A stretch of DNA of 64,000 bases, from contig NC_061074.1 in NCBI RefSeq assembly GCF_021917145.1, positions 14,934,721 to 14,998,720 on the forward strand, in the 5' to 3' direction. Below are positions 12,411 through 24,915 of the stretch, piece after piece. Under the pieces are notes generated by a model, which saw only the letters and a program-made list of their open reading frames with translations, ran no database searches and was not told the origin of the DNA. Both the position numbers and the translations under genes were made by a program. Source of the stretch: Hypomesus transpacificus (Eukaryota; Chordata; Actinopteri; Osmeriformes; Osmeridae). Position 1 is the stretch's first letter, and every line of letters begins with the position of its first letter.

Positions 12411-15400
12411 ATGGAGGCGGAAAGATCCGGCGGAGTAGCGGGAGGAACGAACCAGAACGCTGGAGGGAGCGGCGTGGGGCGCAATCCGAACGGGCCGAAA
12501 TCAGGACTCGGGCAGGCGACAACAACAGCGGCCGCGGCGGCAGCAGCAGGGGCGATGGCTGGATCGTCGCAGCCTCGGGAATCGCAAGACGGGGACGCAG
12601 GCCTATCGCTTCCTGGGATCTTGCACTTTATCCAGTTCGAATGGGGACGATTCCAGGCCGAGAAATACCGCTGGGAAGCCGAAAGGGACGAACTCAGGGT
12701 ATTTGTTCATCCATTTATTTTGACATAATAGGCACTACGAATGCATGCCTTGTTTGGAAGTCGTGACCGCTCCTACATGGATTAACTCAATCTATAAGAA
12801 AACTAGTGCGTCCGAAATATTGTCTAGAAGTGAATGATACCAAGGCGTTGGTGGCGTGGCTGCTGGACAGAACCGCTTGTTATAAGATAACCTTATATTA
12901 ATATCCACGAGAAGCTTGATGTAGTGACATTGTCAGAGCAAGTCTTAACCTATCAAAGTTTTAAGTTGACCATGGGAGCTTGATCTGGCTTCATCCTCGA
13001 GGGCAGCCTATTGTTGAGCCGTCCCAGTTAGTATGGTAAGCGTTCAATGCGATGATGCTGCACTAGGCAACTAGCTGTCTGGCACCTTTTGTACCCCTAT
13101 CTCGTTCAGCTTTGAAGAAGGCGTTAATTGGAACGCGGCGGATCACACAGGTGATGGTGTTAATAAGATGGTTGTCTGGCGGCCCTAACAGTTAGTTAAC
13201 GTTGTTGAAACGAATAGCTAGTTGATTCAGTCTGTGGACTATTGTCCACTCCACTTTATGATCGGATCATTGTCTGTTTTCCTCTGTGAGACAACAGTAG
13301 GTCACGTGACTCGCTGTCAATTACAACTCGGATCCAGGAGGGCGATTGCTGTTATAGACCACATTTCGTAGACACACGCACACTCAGTCACGCGAGATAA
13401 TCTGAAAAAATAGGCTAATGACGTAATGCGGTTCCAACTGTACACATGCACACACACTGTTTCGCATCTTGAGTGCAAATCATGTTTCTCTCTGCTCTCT
13501 CTCCTCTCTCTCTGTGTGGTGCCCTGTCATCACACACAGCATGTGACTTGTAATAACCAGGTTGAATTATAGATCAACCATACACGTGGGCATATTCCTT
13601 ATGTGGAGAATCATATCAGTCCCTGTTCAGATGCTGCGGCCTGCTTGGCGCTTCAACCTATATGTCCCTATAAATAGAAGGCACATGAAATATAAATGAA
13701 CAACATAAGAAAGCAACTCCCATGCTCTTATAGAGGAAGGGGGGCAGAGGTGTGTCATGGAGACCATCACTGTACAGTAGCTGTTTCTCAGCTGTGTGTG
13801 TGTGCGTGTGTGTGTGTGTGTGTGTGTGGTGGGGTCAGAGGGGAGGTTACAAGCCCAATTAGCTGCATATGACAGAGAGAGAGATGGAGTGGAGAGTGAA
13901 AGAGGAGCATCTGAGCGCGCCTCGTTCAAACAGAACAGTGGCCTAGCTTACAGAACAATACCCCAGTGACTGCTAAAATAACAAAACTGCTTTGTGGTGC
14001 ACACGCACACACACACGCGCGCGCACACGCACAATCAAGGATGGGCATCCATGGATTTTGTGGCCAACATATCTGTATGAACATATGTGGCCCCACCATG
14101 CCAGTGGTGTGTTATAGGGTCATGTGTCATGCTGGCTTGTGAAGCTTCATACGCACACAGGACATGACACACCAGTGTTCTGTCACTACTCTGTGCACAT
14201 GCTTGTGACACAATTGGTCACCATCTCTCAACACTGTTATGAGTCAGAAACACACACGGCAATCCTCTTACCGAAGGTCATTAATCCAAGTGGAAATTAT
14301 TCCTGGCATTCTCTACAATGTGACATGTCTGTGCTCATGTGTGTGACAGAGACAGACAGGGCACAGTTTGTTACTCTGTACGTGTGAGCGCGAGGGTTTG
14401 ACGGAGATAGAACAGGGGACAGTGTGTTACCGTGTGTTTAGGTGTGTGTTTATGGGAGAGAGGGAGTGTGTGTTTGGGAAAGAGCGAGGTCGTTAAAGAG
14501 GACATCTGTGGTACTGTGTCTCTGATGACAGGCTGGCATGAGGCCCCACCCCTTTCCGTGTCAGGTGTGACATCCCCTCAGGATCATGTGACCACAGGCT
14601 AGTTGACAGGTGGCAGGGGCCACCGCCTCCACACACACAAACACACCTATTCCCCTCACACACATGTAGTCCTACAGTCAGTTCTGTAGTAACTGCACAA
14701 ACACACACACACAGCTCTCTTCTATCTCTGTCCCAGAAAAGTCCTGTGCTCTACTTGTTGGCCTGTGGTGGATCCCTGAGGGAGGGAGGGATGGCAACAG
14801 GACAGGGGAGATGATAGCTGCCCTTGACCCTGTTCTGAGAGAAGGAAATGGGGGAGAGGAAGGAAGAGAGGGAGCATGAGCGAGAACGAGAGAGAGGGAG
14901 CATGAGAGGGAACGAGAGAGAGGGAGCATGAGAGGGAACGAGAAAGAGGGAGCATGAGAGGGAACGAGAGAGAGGGGAAGAGGGTGGAAGGGACGGAGGG
15001 AGCATGAGAGAGGGGAAGGATGCTAAGGGAATACTGAGTGGTTGAACGGGTAAAAGAGGGAAAGAGACAGAGACACCAACATGAGGCAGACCTCTGGGGA
15101 GATACCCCCAGAGTAGAGAGAGCCCTGCTGAGAGATACTCCCAGAGTAGAGAGAGACCTGTGGAGGGATGATAGCAACATGAGCGAGACACGTCCTGGGA
15201 GATGCCAACACAGGGGGGAGAGAAGTTCTACTGTGGTGCTCCTTGACTGCAACACCTGGGGTTCACCTGGCTGACTGAATGTTAGCTGGCACTGGCTGAC
15301 TAGTTGCTGTGTGTGCACGTGTGTGTCTCATTCCATGCAGGTCAGGGGAAGCAATTTCAGGTAGTGTGTAGAGTAGACCAAGCAAGTTATAACATGCTCC

Positions 15401-15896
15401 AGAAGCAAAGTGTGACAGTGGAAGGGATGGTTATCTGTTATCTAGAGCCACTGGAAAGTTCTCTGTGTGTGTGTGTGTAATTGAGAGAGAGAGAAATCAG
15501 AAGGTGTGTGTGACAGGTTATAGCTTGTCTGTCTTAGTGGACCTGAACTAGCCCCTCACAGTCCTACCTGTAAATGATAGAAGGACATTCCTTACATCCC
15601 TCTGGTTTCTGTCTTCTCCATCTCTCCCCTTAAGCCTTTCTCTCTCCCAACAGCTTTTCAGTTTGTCTTTGTGTTTCTCTCTTGCTGCCTCTGTTCTGTA
15701 GTCATTCTTATATGGGCTTGTAGGCTTGGCTTTATATGCAGCTGCTACTGTAGTTTATGTTTGTGTGTGTGTGTGTATGCAGGCTACCGTGCATTTTTGC
15801 TGGGTGAGTATCTTCTCATGTAGACCTGAGTGGCCAGCCCCATGAGGCAGCATTTTTAGACTGCTCTACTTCCACAAAGCTTAACACGCACGCACG

Positions 15897-15936
<40 letters not shown>

Positions 15937-18900
15937 AGAAATGGACTGTGAAAACACATCAGGGGCACTACTTGGCAAAGCAAGAGAGAAAGATGAAGAT
16001 GAGCGTGAGAACAGGCATGAGAACGAGGGAGACAGAAAAGGAGAGAGAGAGAGAGGGGGGGGGGGAGGGGGAGGGGGAGAGAGGGATGGATAGCATGGGA
16101 GCAAAGATATGAGAGAATGACTTTGTCTCCCCCCGGCCTGGCTGTGCTGCAGACACATGCGGAGGTCCCTCCACACAGCCCTCAGTGTGTCCTCTTTACA
16201 CTGAACTTTGTTGTGGTAGAATCGTCTCAAATCGCAATTCCTTTACATGTCAGTCAGAACACCAGGAAACAAAGAAGGATGGATAAAGGGAAGAAAGAAA
16301 TGAGGGATGGAAGGAAGGAAGGCTGGCTGGCTGGCGGGAATTAAAGGAGGAAGGATGGCAGAATGGAAAGGGGGAAGTAGATGTGAATAGGGCCAGTAGT
16401 AGCTGACTTGTTTTTGCTCCTCTTCTTGTGCAGATGTGTGGTCAGAGCCTGGTCAGGAGAGCTTCTAAATACAGAGCTGGGGTTCTCCTGAGCACTCCTG
16501 ACCACACACCCGCCCACCACAGCCCTGTACTTAGCCTGTCCCCAGAGAGCTGCGGGCCAGTCTGGGTTGCTGCCTCACTCCGCATGCCCTCAACACTGGA
16601 GGATGAGCCTGCACCGTGTGTGTGTGCGGGCGAGCGATTCAAGTGTGTTTGTGTGGCTTTGTGTTTGTGTGTGTGCGTGCTTTTTATGCCATATCATACA
16701 TGACTGTCACTGTTATAACATTCACATGCTCTCTGTTGCCCTTCCTCCCCCTGCCCCCCCCCCCCCCCCCCCCCCCCACCTCACCCAGGCTCAGGTGGCG
16801 TTCCTCCAGGGCGAGAGGAAAGGCCAGGAGAACATGAAGCAGGATCTGGTCAGGAGGATCAAGATGCTGGAGTATGCCCTCAAACAGGAGAGGTGAGACA
16901 GAAGCACACACACACACACACGCAGTCTGTGTTGTGCGCTCCCTCACACAAGGCCCCTCTGGGACCTCCAGCCTCTCTGGTGTGTGGTCCTGATGTCCCT
17001 GTCGTCAGAAATACGAGTGGTGTGACACTGTCTTCGTGTGGTGGCTTCTGTGATTACAGGTCCAAGCATCAGAAGCTGAAAACAGGGAGTGACCAGAGTC
17101 CAGAGGACAAGAGACCAGAGGAGGCCGAGCAAAGTACGACACACTGGGAAGGGTGGAGGAAGCATGTATAAGGGAACAGCCAAGGGTGGAGGAAGCAAGT
17201 ATAAGGGAACAGCCAAGGGTGGAGGAAGCATGTATAAGGGAACAGCCAAGGGTGGAGGAAGCATGTATAAGGGAACAACCAAGGGTGGAGGAAGCATGTA
17301 TAAGGGAACAGCCAAGGTTGGAGGAAGCATGTATAAGGGAACAACCAAGGGTGGAGGAAGCATGTATAAGGGAACAGCCAAGAGTCTATAAAGGGCCAAA
17401 GGGTGAATCTTATTCTACAAGCATGCTGTATATAAGCTCTGTGGATATCTTCTTATGTAAGATATCCTTATGTAAGAAAGTCCAAGGCTCATTTAGTTCC
17501 GTCCCATTAATCAGCCTATTTCAGGAAGTTGTAACTAAGATTGACTACAGTCTAATTCTCTGGTGTTGTTTGACAACTCTGTGCCACAGTACCCAATGGG
17601 CCTGCAGAGACTGACTCTGAGCCAGCCAATCAGATGTCATGGAAGGAGGGTCGGCAGCTACTGAGGAAGTAAGGCTTGTGTACACACACCTCTTAGGCCT
17701 AGTCACAACAGGGGATAGGCAAACAGTTCGGTGGGTGGGTGTCATCTTTTGGTGTCATCCTTGTTGCTTCTGTACATGGGAAGCTTTTAACTGTTAGTAT
17801 AATGTGTGTGTGTGTGTGCTCGTAGGTACCTGGAGGAGGTGGGCTACTCAGACACTATCCTGGACATGCGTTCTAAGCGGGTCCGCTCTCTCCTGGGCCG
17901 GACCAGCCCAGAGGCCAACGGGCCGGCCCCGAGCGAGCCCCCCCCAGACCCAGAGCCCCTGGCAGGGGGGGAGTCTCTCCTGGTCAGACAGATCGAGGAG
18001 CAGATCAAGAGGTGACGCACTGCTCGCTCACACACACACACACGCGCTCCTAAACTCTCACAAATGCTCATGTTCGCCCGCGAACACTCTCACATGTACA
18101 TACACACACACACGTATGCACTCAACACCACACACACATACGCTCAAATACATCCTCTCAAACCTTTATGTGCATGTGTGTGTGTGTGTGTGGTGTGTAG
18201 GAATGCAGGGAAGGAGAACTCCAAAGAGCATCTTGGAGGCTCAGTGTTGGACAAGATCCCCTTCCTGCACGGATGTGAGGATGACGATGAGGATGACAGC
18301 GACGAGGAGGATGACTTCCAGGGCATGGGCACAGACTGCATCGACGGCTCCCGAAAGAACAAGAAGCCTCGCGTCAAGGTCAGCCTGGACTTGGAGTTTT
18401 CACAGAGAGAGAGAGAGCAAGAGCGATGTTTTGGGCAAATATGATGTCTATAATATGTATTGGAGTATATATCCTCTTCTCTCCATACTTACTCATTGAA
18501 TATCTCTATCTTTCTGTGTCTCTTCCAGATGGGTTTGGAGCCTATGACCACAGAGCTGGACCCTGAGGATGATGAAGATGAAGATGACTCGGAAGACGCC
18601 CTCGGCGAGTTTGACTTCCTGGGCTCGGGGGAGGAGGGGGAGGGGGCAGGAGAGGCCCGCATCTCCGGTGATGGACGGGAGCTAGGTACGCTGTTGCCTT
18701 AGCAACAACCACCCGCCACCACCACCCCCACCACCACAACAACAACAACAGCAACAACAACAGCAACTACTACAACAGCAAACAACCACATCATCATCAG
18801 CATCTTTCCGTCCTCTCGTCTGTATAGTTTTCTACCCCTCTTTCTCTTCCTCCCTTCCTCCCTGCATTCTCCTCCTCCTCTGTCCATTCTTCCCCACTGT

Positions 18901-20519
18901 CTGTTTTTATGAAGTGGCGTGTGTAAGGCTCTTCCAGCTCTGTAGCGAAATAAAACCATTGTCTTTGTCAAACTCTTGCCTCTCCGTGCCTGTTTCACTC
19001 TGTGAAGATCTCTCGCTGTGGTCCTCTCTTCCTCATTCTCTCTCTCATTTTCTGTCTCTCTTTTTCTCTCTCTGGGTTCCAATGTGTCATGTGTGTCTTT
19101 TGTTGTCCTATTTTATGTCTTTCTATTCATTCTTCTTTTGGTCACCTTTCAAAGCCCCTGGCAGCCATTTCCCCCAGCCCCAGAAGGAACCTCTCATTCT
19201 TGAAGTTGGAGACTGGGGCAGGGTGAACACAAACACTGATTATTACCCTCTCCTCATCTCTTATGTCAAAAGACGATTCGAGTAATACACTAATTCCCCT
19301 CAGTGTGCTTATATAAGTTCAGACAGGCCCAACAGGTTCAGATTCTCATCCTCCATAAGCAAAGCTCCATCTGTGCTGCCAAACCAGGTAGTGAAACATG
19401 TTGTGCAGTATACGGTTGTGTTTTATGGATTTGTCGTAGTGGTAATGCCTAATACGGCCTCATGTAGTTCCTTAGTTGACCACTAGAGGTGTCATTTCTC
19501 AGGTGGCGTCTATAAATGTGTATAGATGGCTGCTGGAGGCTTTAAGGAAACTCCCCATGCCGTTTCATCCGTCCCACATTTTTTTTTTCATTGTTGTTAG
19601 TTTTTTTGTTCTTTCGTTCACTAAATGTTCTGTGGCTCTCTTTCTCGCCCCTCTGTGCACTTTTCCAACCCTGTCCTTGTGGAAGAATGGCTTGACCTTT
19701 TTTCTCTCGACACATCTTCTTCTCCCCCCTCTCAACCTGTCCGCTGTCCTTCATCTCTCTATTTCCCTTTCTCCTTTTCTCTGTCTCTCTTTCCCCACCC
19801 CCTCCCTTCCATCACCTGCTCTGTCCTCCTCCTCTCCCCCCTCTCTCTGCATGACTGGGTGTTATGTTGTGTCTCTCCTCTGGGGGGCTCCAGAGGACCG
19901 TAGGAACCAGCTCCAGGGCATGATGTCGGACTTCCCCCCCAAACCCTCCCCGCCCCCCTCAGTCTCGGGACAGTCTCGCTCTGGCGAAGGTAAGGCCCCT
20001 TTCTCCTCCTGCTCCCCTCTTCTCCTCCCTCTCTTCTCCTCCTCCCTCCCCAAAGTCACTCTTCTGCTCTCAACCCCCGTCCGGTCTGGACCTGGGTGGG
20101 TCTATGTAGGTGTTGTTGTCAGGCATGTTTTAAGCTCTGTGATGCAATCCTGTGATGCATTCCTTTGTGTCTGTGTTGCTTTCTAAAGAGTTTGTTTGAG
20201 GCAGGCCAGTTGTGTGTTAGCCGATGCTCTAATGTGTGTGTGTGTGTGTTGTACTGTAGGTATCAGTGGATGTGTGTGTGTGTCCTCCCGTCCCCTAGGT
20301 GGCGCTCTGGGTTTTTCCTCTGACGTCTTCATCCTAGATGCCGTTGGGGGTGGAGACATGAACCTGGGCGAGCTGGCTGACCTTACTGTCGCCAATGACA
20401 ACGACCTCTCCATGGACGTGAGTTCACAATGGCGTGTTCTATTGTTCACATACTCTCTCCCTCACACACGCAAGTCCCTCATGCTGTTCTTTTCATTGTG
20501 TGTGCGTGTGCGTGTGCGT

Positions 20520-20558
<39 letters not shown>

Positions 20559-22733
20559 GTACTAGATGCAGGATAACCGGGAGGAGTTTAAGAAGACGTG
20601 GAACCCTCGTTTCACCCTGCGGAGCCACTTTGACGCCATCAGGGCCATGACCTTTCACCCCGAACACCCGGTGCTCATCACAGCCTCCGAGGACGGCACG
20701 CTCAAGCTGTGGAACCTCAACAAGGCCATGCACTCCAAAAAGTGAGAACCACACACACTGCAGGAGGACCTACTAGTAGGGCAGGATGATAGAAGAATGT
20801 AACAAGTACAGGTACATTGACAAACGGGACAGAAACCTGAAAGGGATGTTGGGTAAGGGTCCATGGCAGGGTCAACCAGCTGAGTAGATGGGGTGGGTAG
20901 TAGCATGACCGGAGTAGCTAGCTAGGACAGTGTTGTAGCAGTAGCAGCTAGTGTGTTGCAGCTGTTGCAGTTAGCTAACATACTGTCGTAGTTGTGACTG
21001 TTAGCTAGCACACTGCTGTAGCTGTAGCAGCTACTGTGTCGTAGCTGTAGCAGCGACTGTGTCGTAGCTGTAGCAGCTACTGTGTCGTAGCTGTAGCAGC
21101 TACTGTGTCGTAGCTGTAGCAACTAGCTAACTAACTGTGTTCTCCTGCAGGAACGCAGCACTGGATGTTGAGCCCATCTACACGTTCAGAGCACATAGGT
21201 AAGTTCATACCTTGCACGGACACACACACCCACACACCCAAATGCATATGTAGTTAGCTTCTGTGTACTGACCTTCTTTGTCTTGTGTGTTCAGCGGGGC
21301 AGTGCTGTCTCTGGCCATGGGGGGTGACGGGGACTTGTGTTATAGTGGAGGTCTGGATGGAACTGTGCGCTGCTGGAAGATTCCAGACCTGAACGTTGAC
21401 CCCTATGACAACTACGGTCAGTTTCTCTCTCGCTCTCTCGCTCTCTGATTTGTCAATGTGCTTTACCAAGACAGCCATAGTCATTCTTTGTCAAACCCCT
21501 GTGTTTCTTTCTCTCTCTCCTTCTATCTTCCTCCTTCCCTCAGACCCAGGTATAGAGAACAGTGTGCTGGCAGGCCACGAAGACTCGGTGTGGGGTCTGG
21601 CGTACTCCGCCCCCCTCCAGCGCCTGGCGTCCTGCTCCGCAGATGGGACTATCCGTCTCTGGGATCCACAGAACTCCTCCCCCTGCATATCTGTCTTCAA
21701 CAAGGAAAGAGGTATGTGTGGTGAAGATACGTGAAGCAATTTGGCTTAAAAGAACTTGGCTCCAAATTCATTTCAGATTTGATAAGGGTTATAAGTATTT
21801 CTATTTTCTCCATCATCCCTTCATCCTCTCCTCCAGAGCACGGCACGCCGACATCTGTGGCGTTCGTGACCCCTGACCCCTCCCAGGTGGTTGTGTCGTT
21901 TGACGGCGGCGAGACGCTGCTGTACGACCTTAACACAGAGCAAAGCATCATGGTCCTGGAGACCCAAACCAAGGACGGTGAGTCGCAGGGGATTCCGGGT
22001 CACAACACAGAATGTTCCGGAACATTGGAATCAGAAGTGCTGTACAGAGTGGACCATAAATCTTGAACTTGTCGTGTGTGTGTATATGTGTGTGGCCCCA
22101 GCAGGCAGCGAGCTGATTAACCGTGTGGTTAGCCATCCCTCTGAGCCCATCTCCGTCACAGCACATGAGAACCGCACTATCCGCTTCCTTGACAACAAGA
22201 CAGGTGTGTTTGTGTGTGTGTTTGTCACTCATTTAGGTTGATTTGTATTTTTCTGGGATTCCTTGGGTTAACTGTGTGTGTGTGTGTGTGTCTCTATAGG
22301 TAAAGTGGTCCACTCCATGGTCGCCCATCTCGATGCAGTCACCTGTTTGACCACGGACCCTAAAGGCACTTACCTAATCTCTGGGAGTGAGTACCTGGCC
22401 TCGTTTTGGTTTGCTTGACTTCATCTGAATGAGAAGTTATTGAAATATACAATCACTGAAAGATGGCATGAAATAAATAATCACAAGATGACTTATGATT
22501 ATAGATGATTTAAAACCCAGTGCAGGTGGGCTGATTCTGCCGTGTGCATGTCGCCCCCTGCAGGTCATGACTGCTCGGTGCGTCTGTGGATGCTGGACAA
22601 CAGGACGTGTGTCCAGGAGATCACCGCCCACAGGAAGAAGCATGACGAGGCGATCCACGACGTGGCCTTCCATCCCTCCCAGCCCTTCATCGCCAGCGCC
22701 GGGGCCGACGCACTCGCCAAGATCTTTGTCTGA
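12411..22733 (+). CDS. strn4: Striatin-4 (zinedin)
   Basis: Striatin-4 is a regulatory B''' subunit of PP2A and scaffold of STRIPAK complexes. Seventeen coding exons: 12411-12698, 16789-16892, 17060-17133, 17590-17668, 17826-18011, 18201-18378, 18529-18685, 19894-19989, 20299-20417, 20566-20741, 21151-21198, 21295-21416, 21544-21711, 21837-21977, 22105-22203, 22300-22386, 22564-22733. They join in frame to 763 aa (human 753). The first 64 residues are Gly/Ala/Asn-rich. The caveolin-binding motif FIQFEWGRF is at 73-81, followed by a coiled coil to about 135 (AQVAFLQGERKGQEN, RIKMLEYALKQER). WKEGRQLLRKYLEEVGY and DTILDMRSKRVRSLLGR follow, then acidic stretches near 280-340. A WD40 propeller runs from about 440 to the end (for example SEDGTLKLWNL, SCSADGTIRLWD), finishing ASAGADALAKIFV. 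ATG 12411 has A at -3 and G at +4. Exon 15 may start at 22102 instead (CAGCAG acceptor). Confidence 0.96.
14868..14975. repeat. 26-bp purine-rich minisatellite
   Basis: Units of the type GGGAGCATGAGAGGGAACGA recur with a 26-bp period about four times, with a degenerate extension to about 15010. The tract is almost pure purine on the + strand. Confidence 0.8.
16754..16777. repeat. poly(C) tract before strn4 exon 2
   Basis: A run of about 24 C, separated from the exon 2 acceptor by ACCTCACCCAG. It provides the polypyrimidine tract of that acceptor. Confidence 0.9.
17151..17381. repeat. 33-bp minisatellite, seven copies, strn4 intron 3
   Basis: Units starting GGGTGGAGGAAGCATGTATA occur at 17151, 17184, 17217, 17250, 17283, 17316 and 17349. 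The period is a multiple of three, so two + frames stay open as 11-residue repeats. In the strn4 frame, however, read-through from exon 3 stops within the first unit, so it is intronic. Confidence 0.93.
20935..21120. repeat. 23-bp minisatellite, strn4 intron 10
   Basis: At least four good copies of GCTGTAGCAGCTACTGTGTC plus GTA lie at 21017-21120, preceded by degenerate units from about 20935. Each contains GTAGCAGCTAC, a near-palindrome, so the transcript could fold into serial small hairpins. Confidence 0.85.
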
Positions 22734-24915
22734 GGAAGAAGAGAAGGAGGAGACAGAGGATGGGACCATGCCATCATCATCATGCTTACATGCCAATGCA
22801 AACACGTAAACACACTTTTTTCTGAGACACATGCTGAAACACGTACACACACACACAGACCGAACTGTGTCCTGCAGCCCACTGGTTGGGTTACCACAGG
22901 ACTTCATTTCCCCATCCTTTTTTTAACTTGCTGTGATACTACTAATCATTCTGCTTTTCAAAAAACTCACTGGGCTGCTCTGTGGTTGATTAGCTAGGTC
23001 TGGACTAGACCGCTCTGCACTACACCACTCTGGTATGTTCCCTATATCAGCCAGTTGCTATGACACACAGTGCTTTGGAACTGGTGACACTAAGCATGCC
23101 CGTGCAGACCAAAACCTACACACATGCACACACACACTATACTTCCTTGTTCTGTTAAAAGCCTGTTTTCGTTTTAAGAAACACATCCGTTGCAAACCTG
23201 TGTGTAAGTTCCTCAACACTGCTCAGTGAGGCAGCGAGGGCCGTCAGTGATACCCCATCACCAAGGGGAAGCACACATCTCCAAACCCTCCAGTGCTAGG
23301 TAGTTAGCTGGTCAGGGTGGGTAGGTTAGTCGTCTGGATGGATAGTTATGCTAGTTAGCCAGGATAGGTGTGTGTTCTGAGAAGATTCCTTCACGGTGTA
23401 TGGATAATCAGCTTTACTTTCATTCTCTTGGACCAGACTGAGTTGAATGGTGTTCTATGGGCCGGACATTTCATGAATGTATGTGTGTGTGTGTCTGAGT
23501 GCTTGTGGGAAAGATGGCTTGTTACGCTGTACAATATGACTTATAAACAGTCTTTTCTTTGCTTCTGAAGATTCTAGTCTTATCTTCATCATCATCACTA
23601 TTATCAGCACCTATTGCGGAGGGAGTGGGGGAGGGAGAGAGGGAGGGACGGAGGGGACTGAACACTCCTACAGGGAACTCATGCGGTAGGCAGGGTGTGG
23701 GTGTGTCTGCTCACAGCACTAGTCATATATTGGTGCTAAGACCATATTAGTCTGAGTCTAAATCAGGGACCTGTGTGTGTGCTCTGGTTCCTCTTCCTGC
23801 CCTGCAGTGGGCAACAGTTGCCCTGGAGTATACCTCCTAGAGAGTTTAGTGGTAGGAAACTGTTGTCCGTGCTGTGTCAAAGGAGAATGTGAGTGGGGGA
23901 AGTCCAGAGGCCTTCAGTATAAAAGCCCTCAGGATTGGCCTGAGACCTTTTCAGAACTATTTTAAAACATACATTTAAAACATGTTGGAAATGCTAAGAG
24001 AGCAAATAACAACACTAACCCCCCCACTCCCCTCATGGAGAAAATAAAGAGAGGAGAGAACTGAGGTCGAAGCCTGAAGCCTGGGCCCCAGAGGTCAGGG
24101 GTCAAGTGTTCCTCGGTAGCCAGCCCCTGGGGTCCTCACAGGTCATTTGAAAGTTTTCTGGTCAAGTGTCATTGGGCAGCTTTGTAGCTATGGAAACAGT
24201 CTACTCACACATATACACTACTCTGCTTTGACAACTTTCTAAGAATTGACAAATCATTGTGACAAATCAAACAAAACACGAAAATTAAGAGGAAATTCGA
24301 AAGAAGAAAGACTGTTAACGGTGATAAAAGAGAAGACGCCATCATGATGTAAATGTCAGTTTTCATTTCATATGTTTGCATTTATTTTGATTTTAGGTTA
24401 TGATTATTAAGGTGTAAGAATACTGTATTATTCTATTCTAAGTGAATCATTCTTTTTTGCTAGGCTTAGAACTTGCTTGTGATTGACAATGATGATGTAT
24501 AACTTGTAAAAAAGGAAAAAAAAAGGAAAAAAAGGAAAACCAAACCAAACATTTGGGAAAAGAAGAAGGAAAACCCATGAGTAGAGCAGTCAGAGGCAGG
24601 CAGGGGCTCCAGTGTGTTTGTGTTTGTATTTTTTTTTATAGCAACTTATCACTGTGTGATATTTTGTACATCATATCAAGCTGTATTCCAACTATGTACT
24701 CTAACTACAAGGATAAGAGACCTGCTTTTTATCAATATTGTTTCTATTATTATTATTATTATTTTATCTATTTTTTGAAAGGCATTCTAGCTTGTATCAA
24801 AATGACCTTATTCCCCCCCTCTTCTTCTTTGGTTTTGTTTACTTTTCGCAGGTCTCCTGTTGTCTGTCATTATTAAGAAAAAACACACAAAAACAGAAAA
24901 TAAAAGAAAGTTTTT
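22734..24915 (+). other. strn4 3' UTR
   Basis: From the TGA to the AATAAA at 24899-24904, followed by GT-rich sequence, is a plausible 2.2-kb 3' UTR that becomes AT-rich towards the end. An earlier AATAAA near 24042 could give a shorter form. No other gene is seen. Confidence 0.6.
24899..24904 (+). terminator. strn4 poly(A) signal
   Basis: Canonical AATAAA with a GT-rich element (GTGAGTGCTGGTG) about 15-25 nt downstream. Chosen by position and context. Confidence 0.55.

Larger units (their letters stand above)
12699..16788. other. strn4 intron 1
   Basis: This 4.1-kb intron shows no coding exon. It holds mixed CA/CG alternating purine-pyrimidine DNA (about 13999-14032), a purine-rich 26-bp minisatellite near 14870, a CA tract at 15895-15934, a G/GA block near 16040-16085, and a C run directly before exon 2. 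Confidence 0.8.

Noticed and set aside
17089..17614. Open frames with an 11-residue repeat in strn4 intron 3
   Set aside because: Created by the 33-bp minisatellite. The strn4 frame itself stops soon after exon 3, and the exon 3 to exon 4 junction fits striatin.
18899..19893. Extra strn4 exons in the 18686-19893 interval
   Set aside because: Open frames are pyrimidine-rich; exons 7 and 8 join in phase without them and nothing there resembles striatins.
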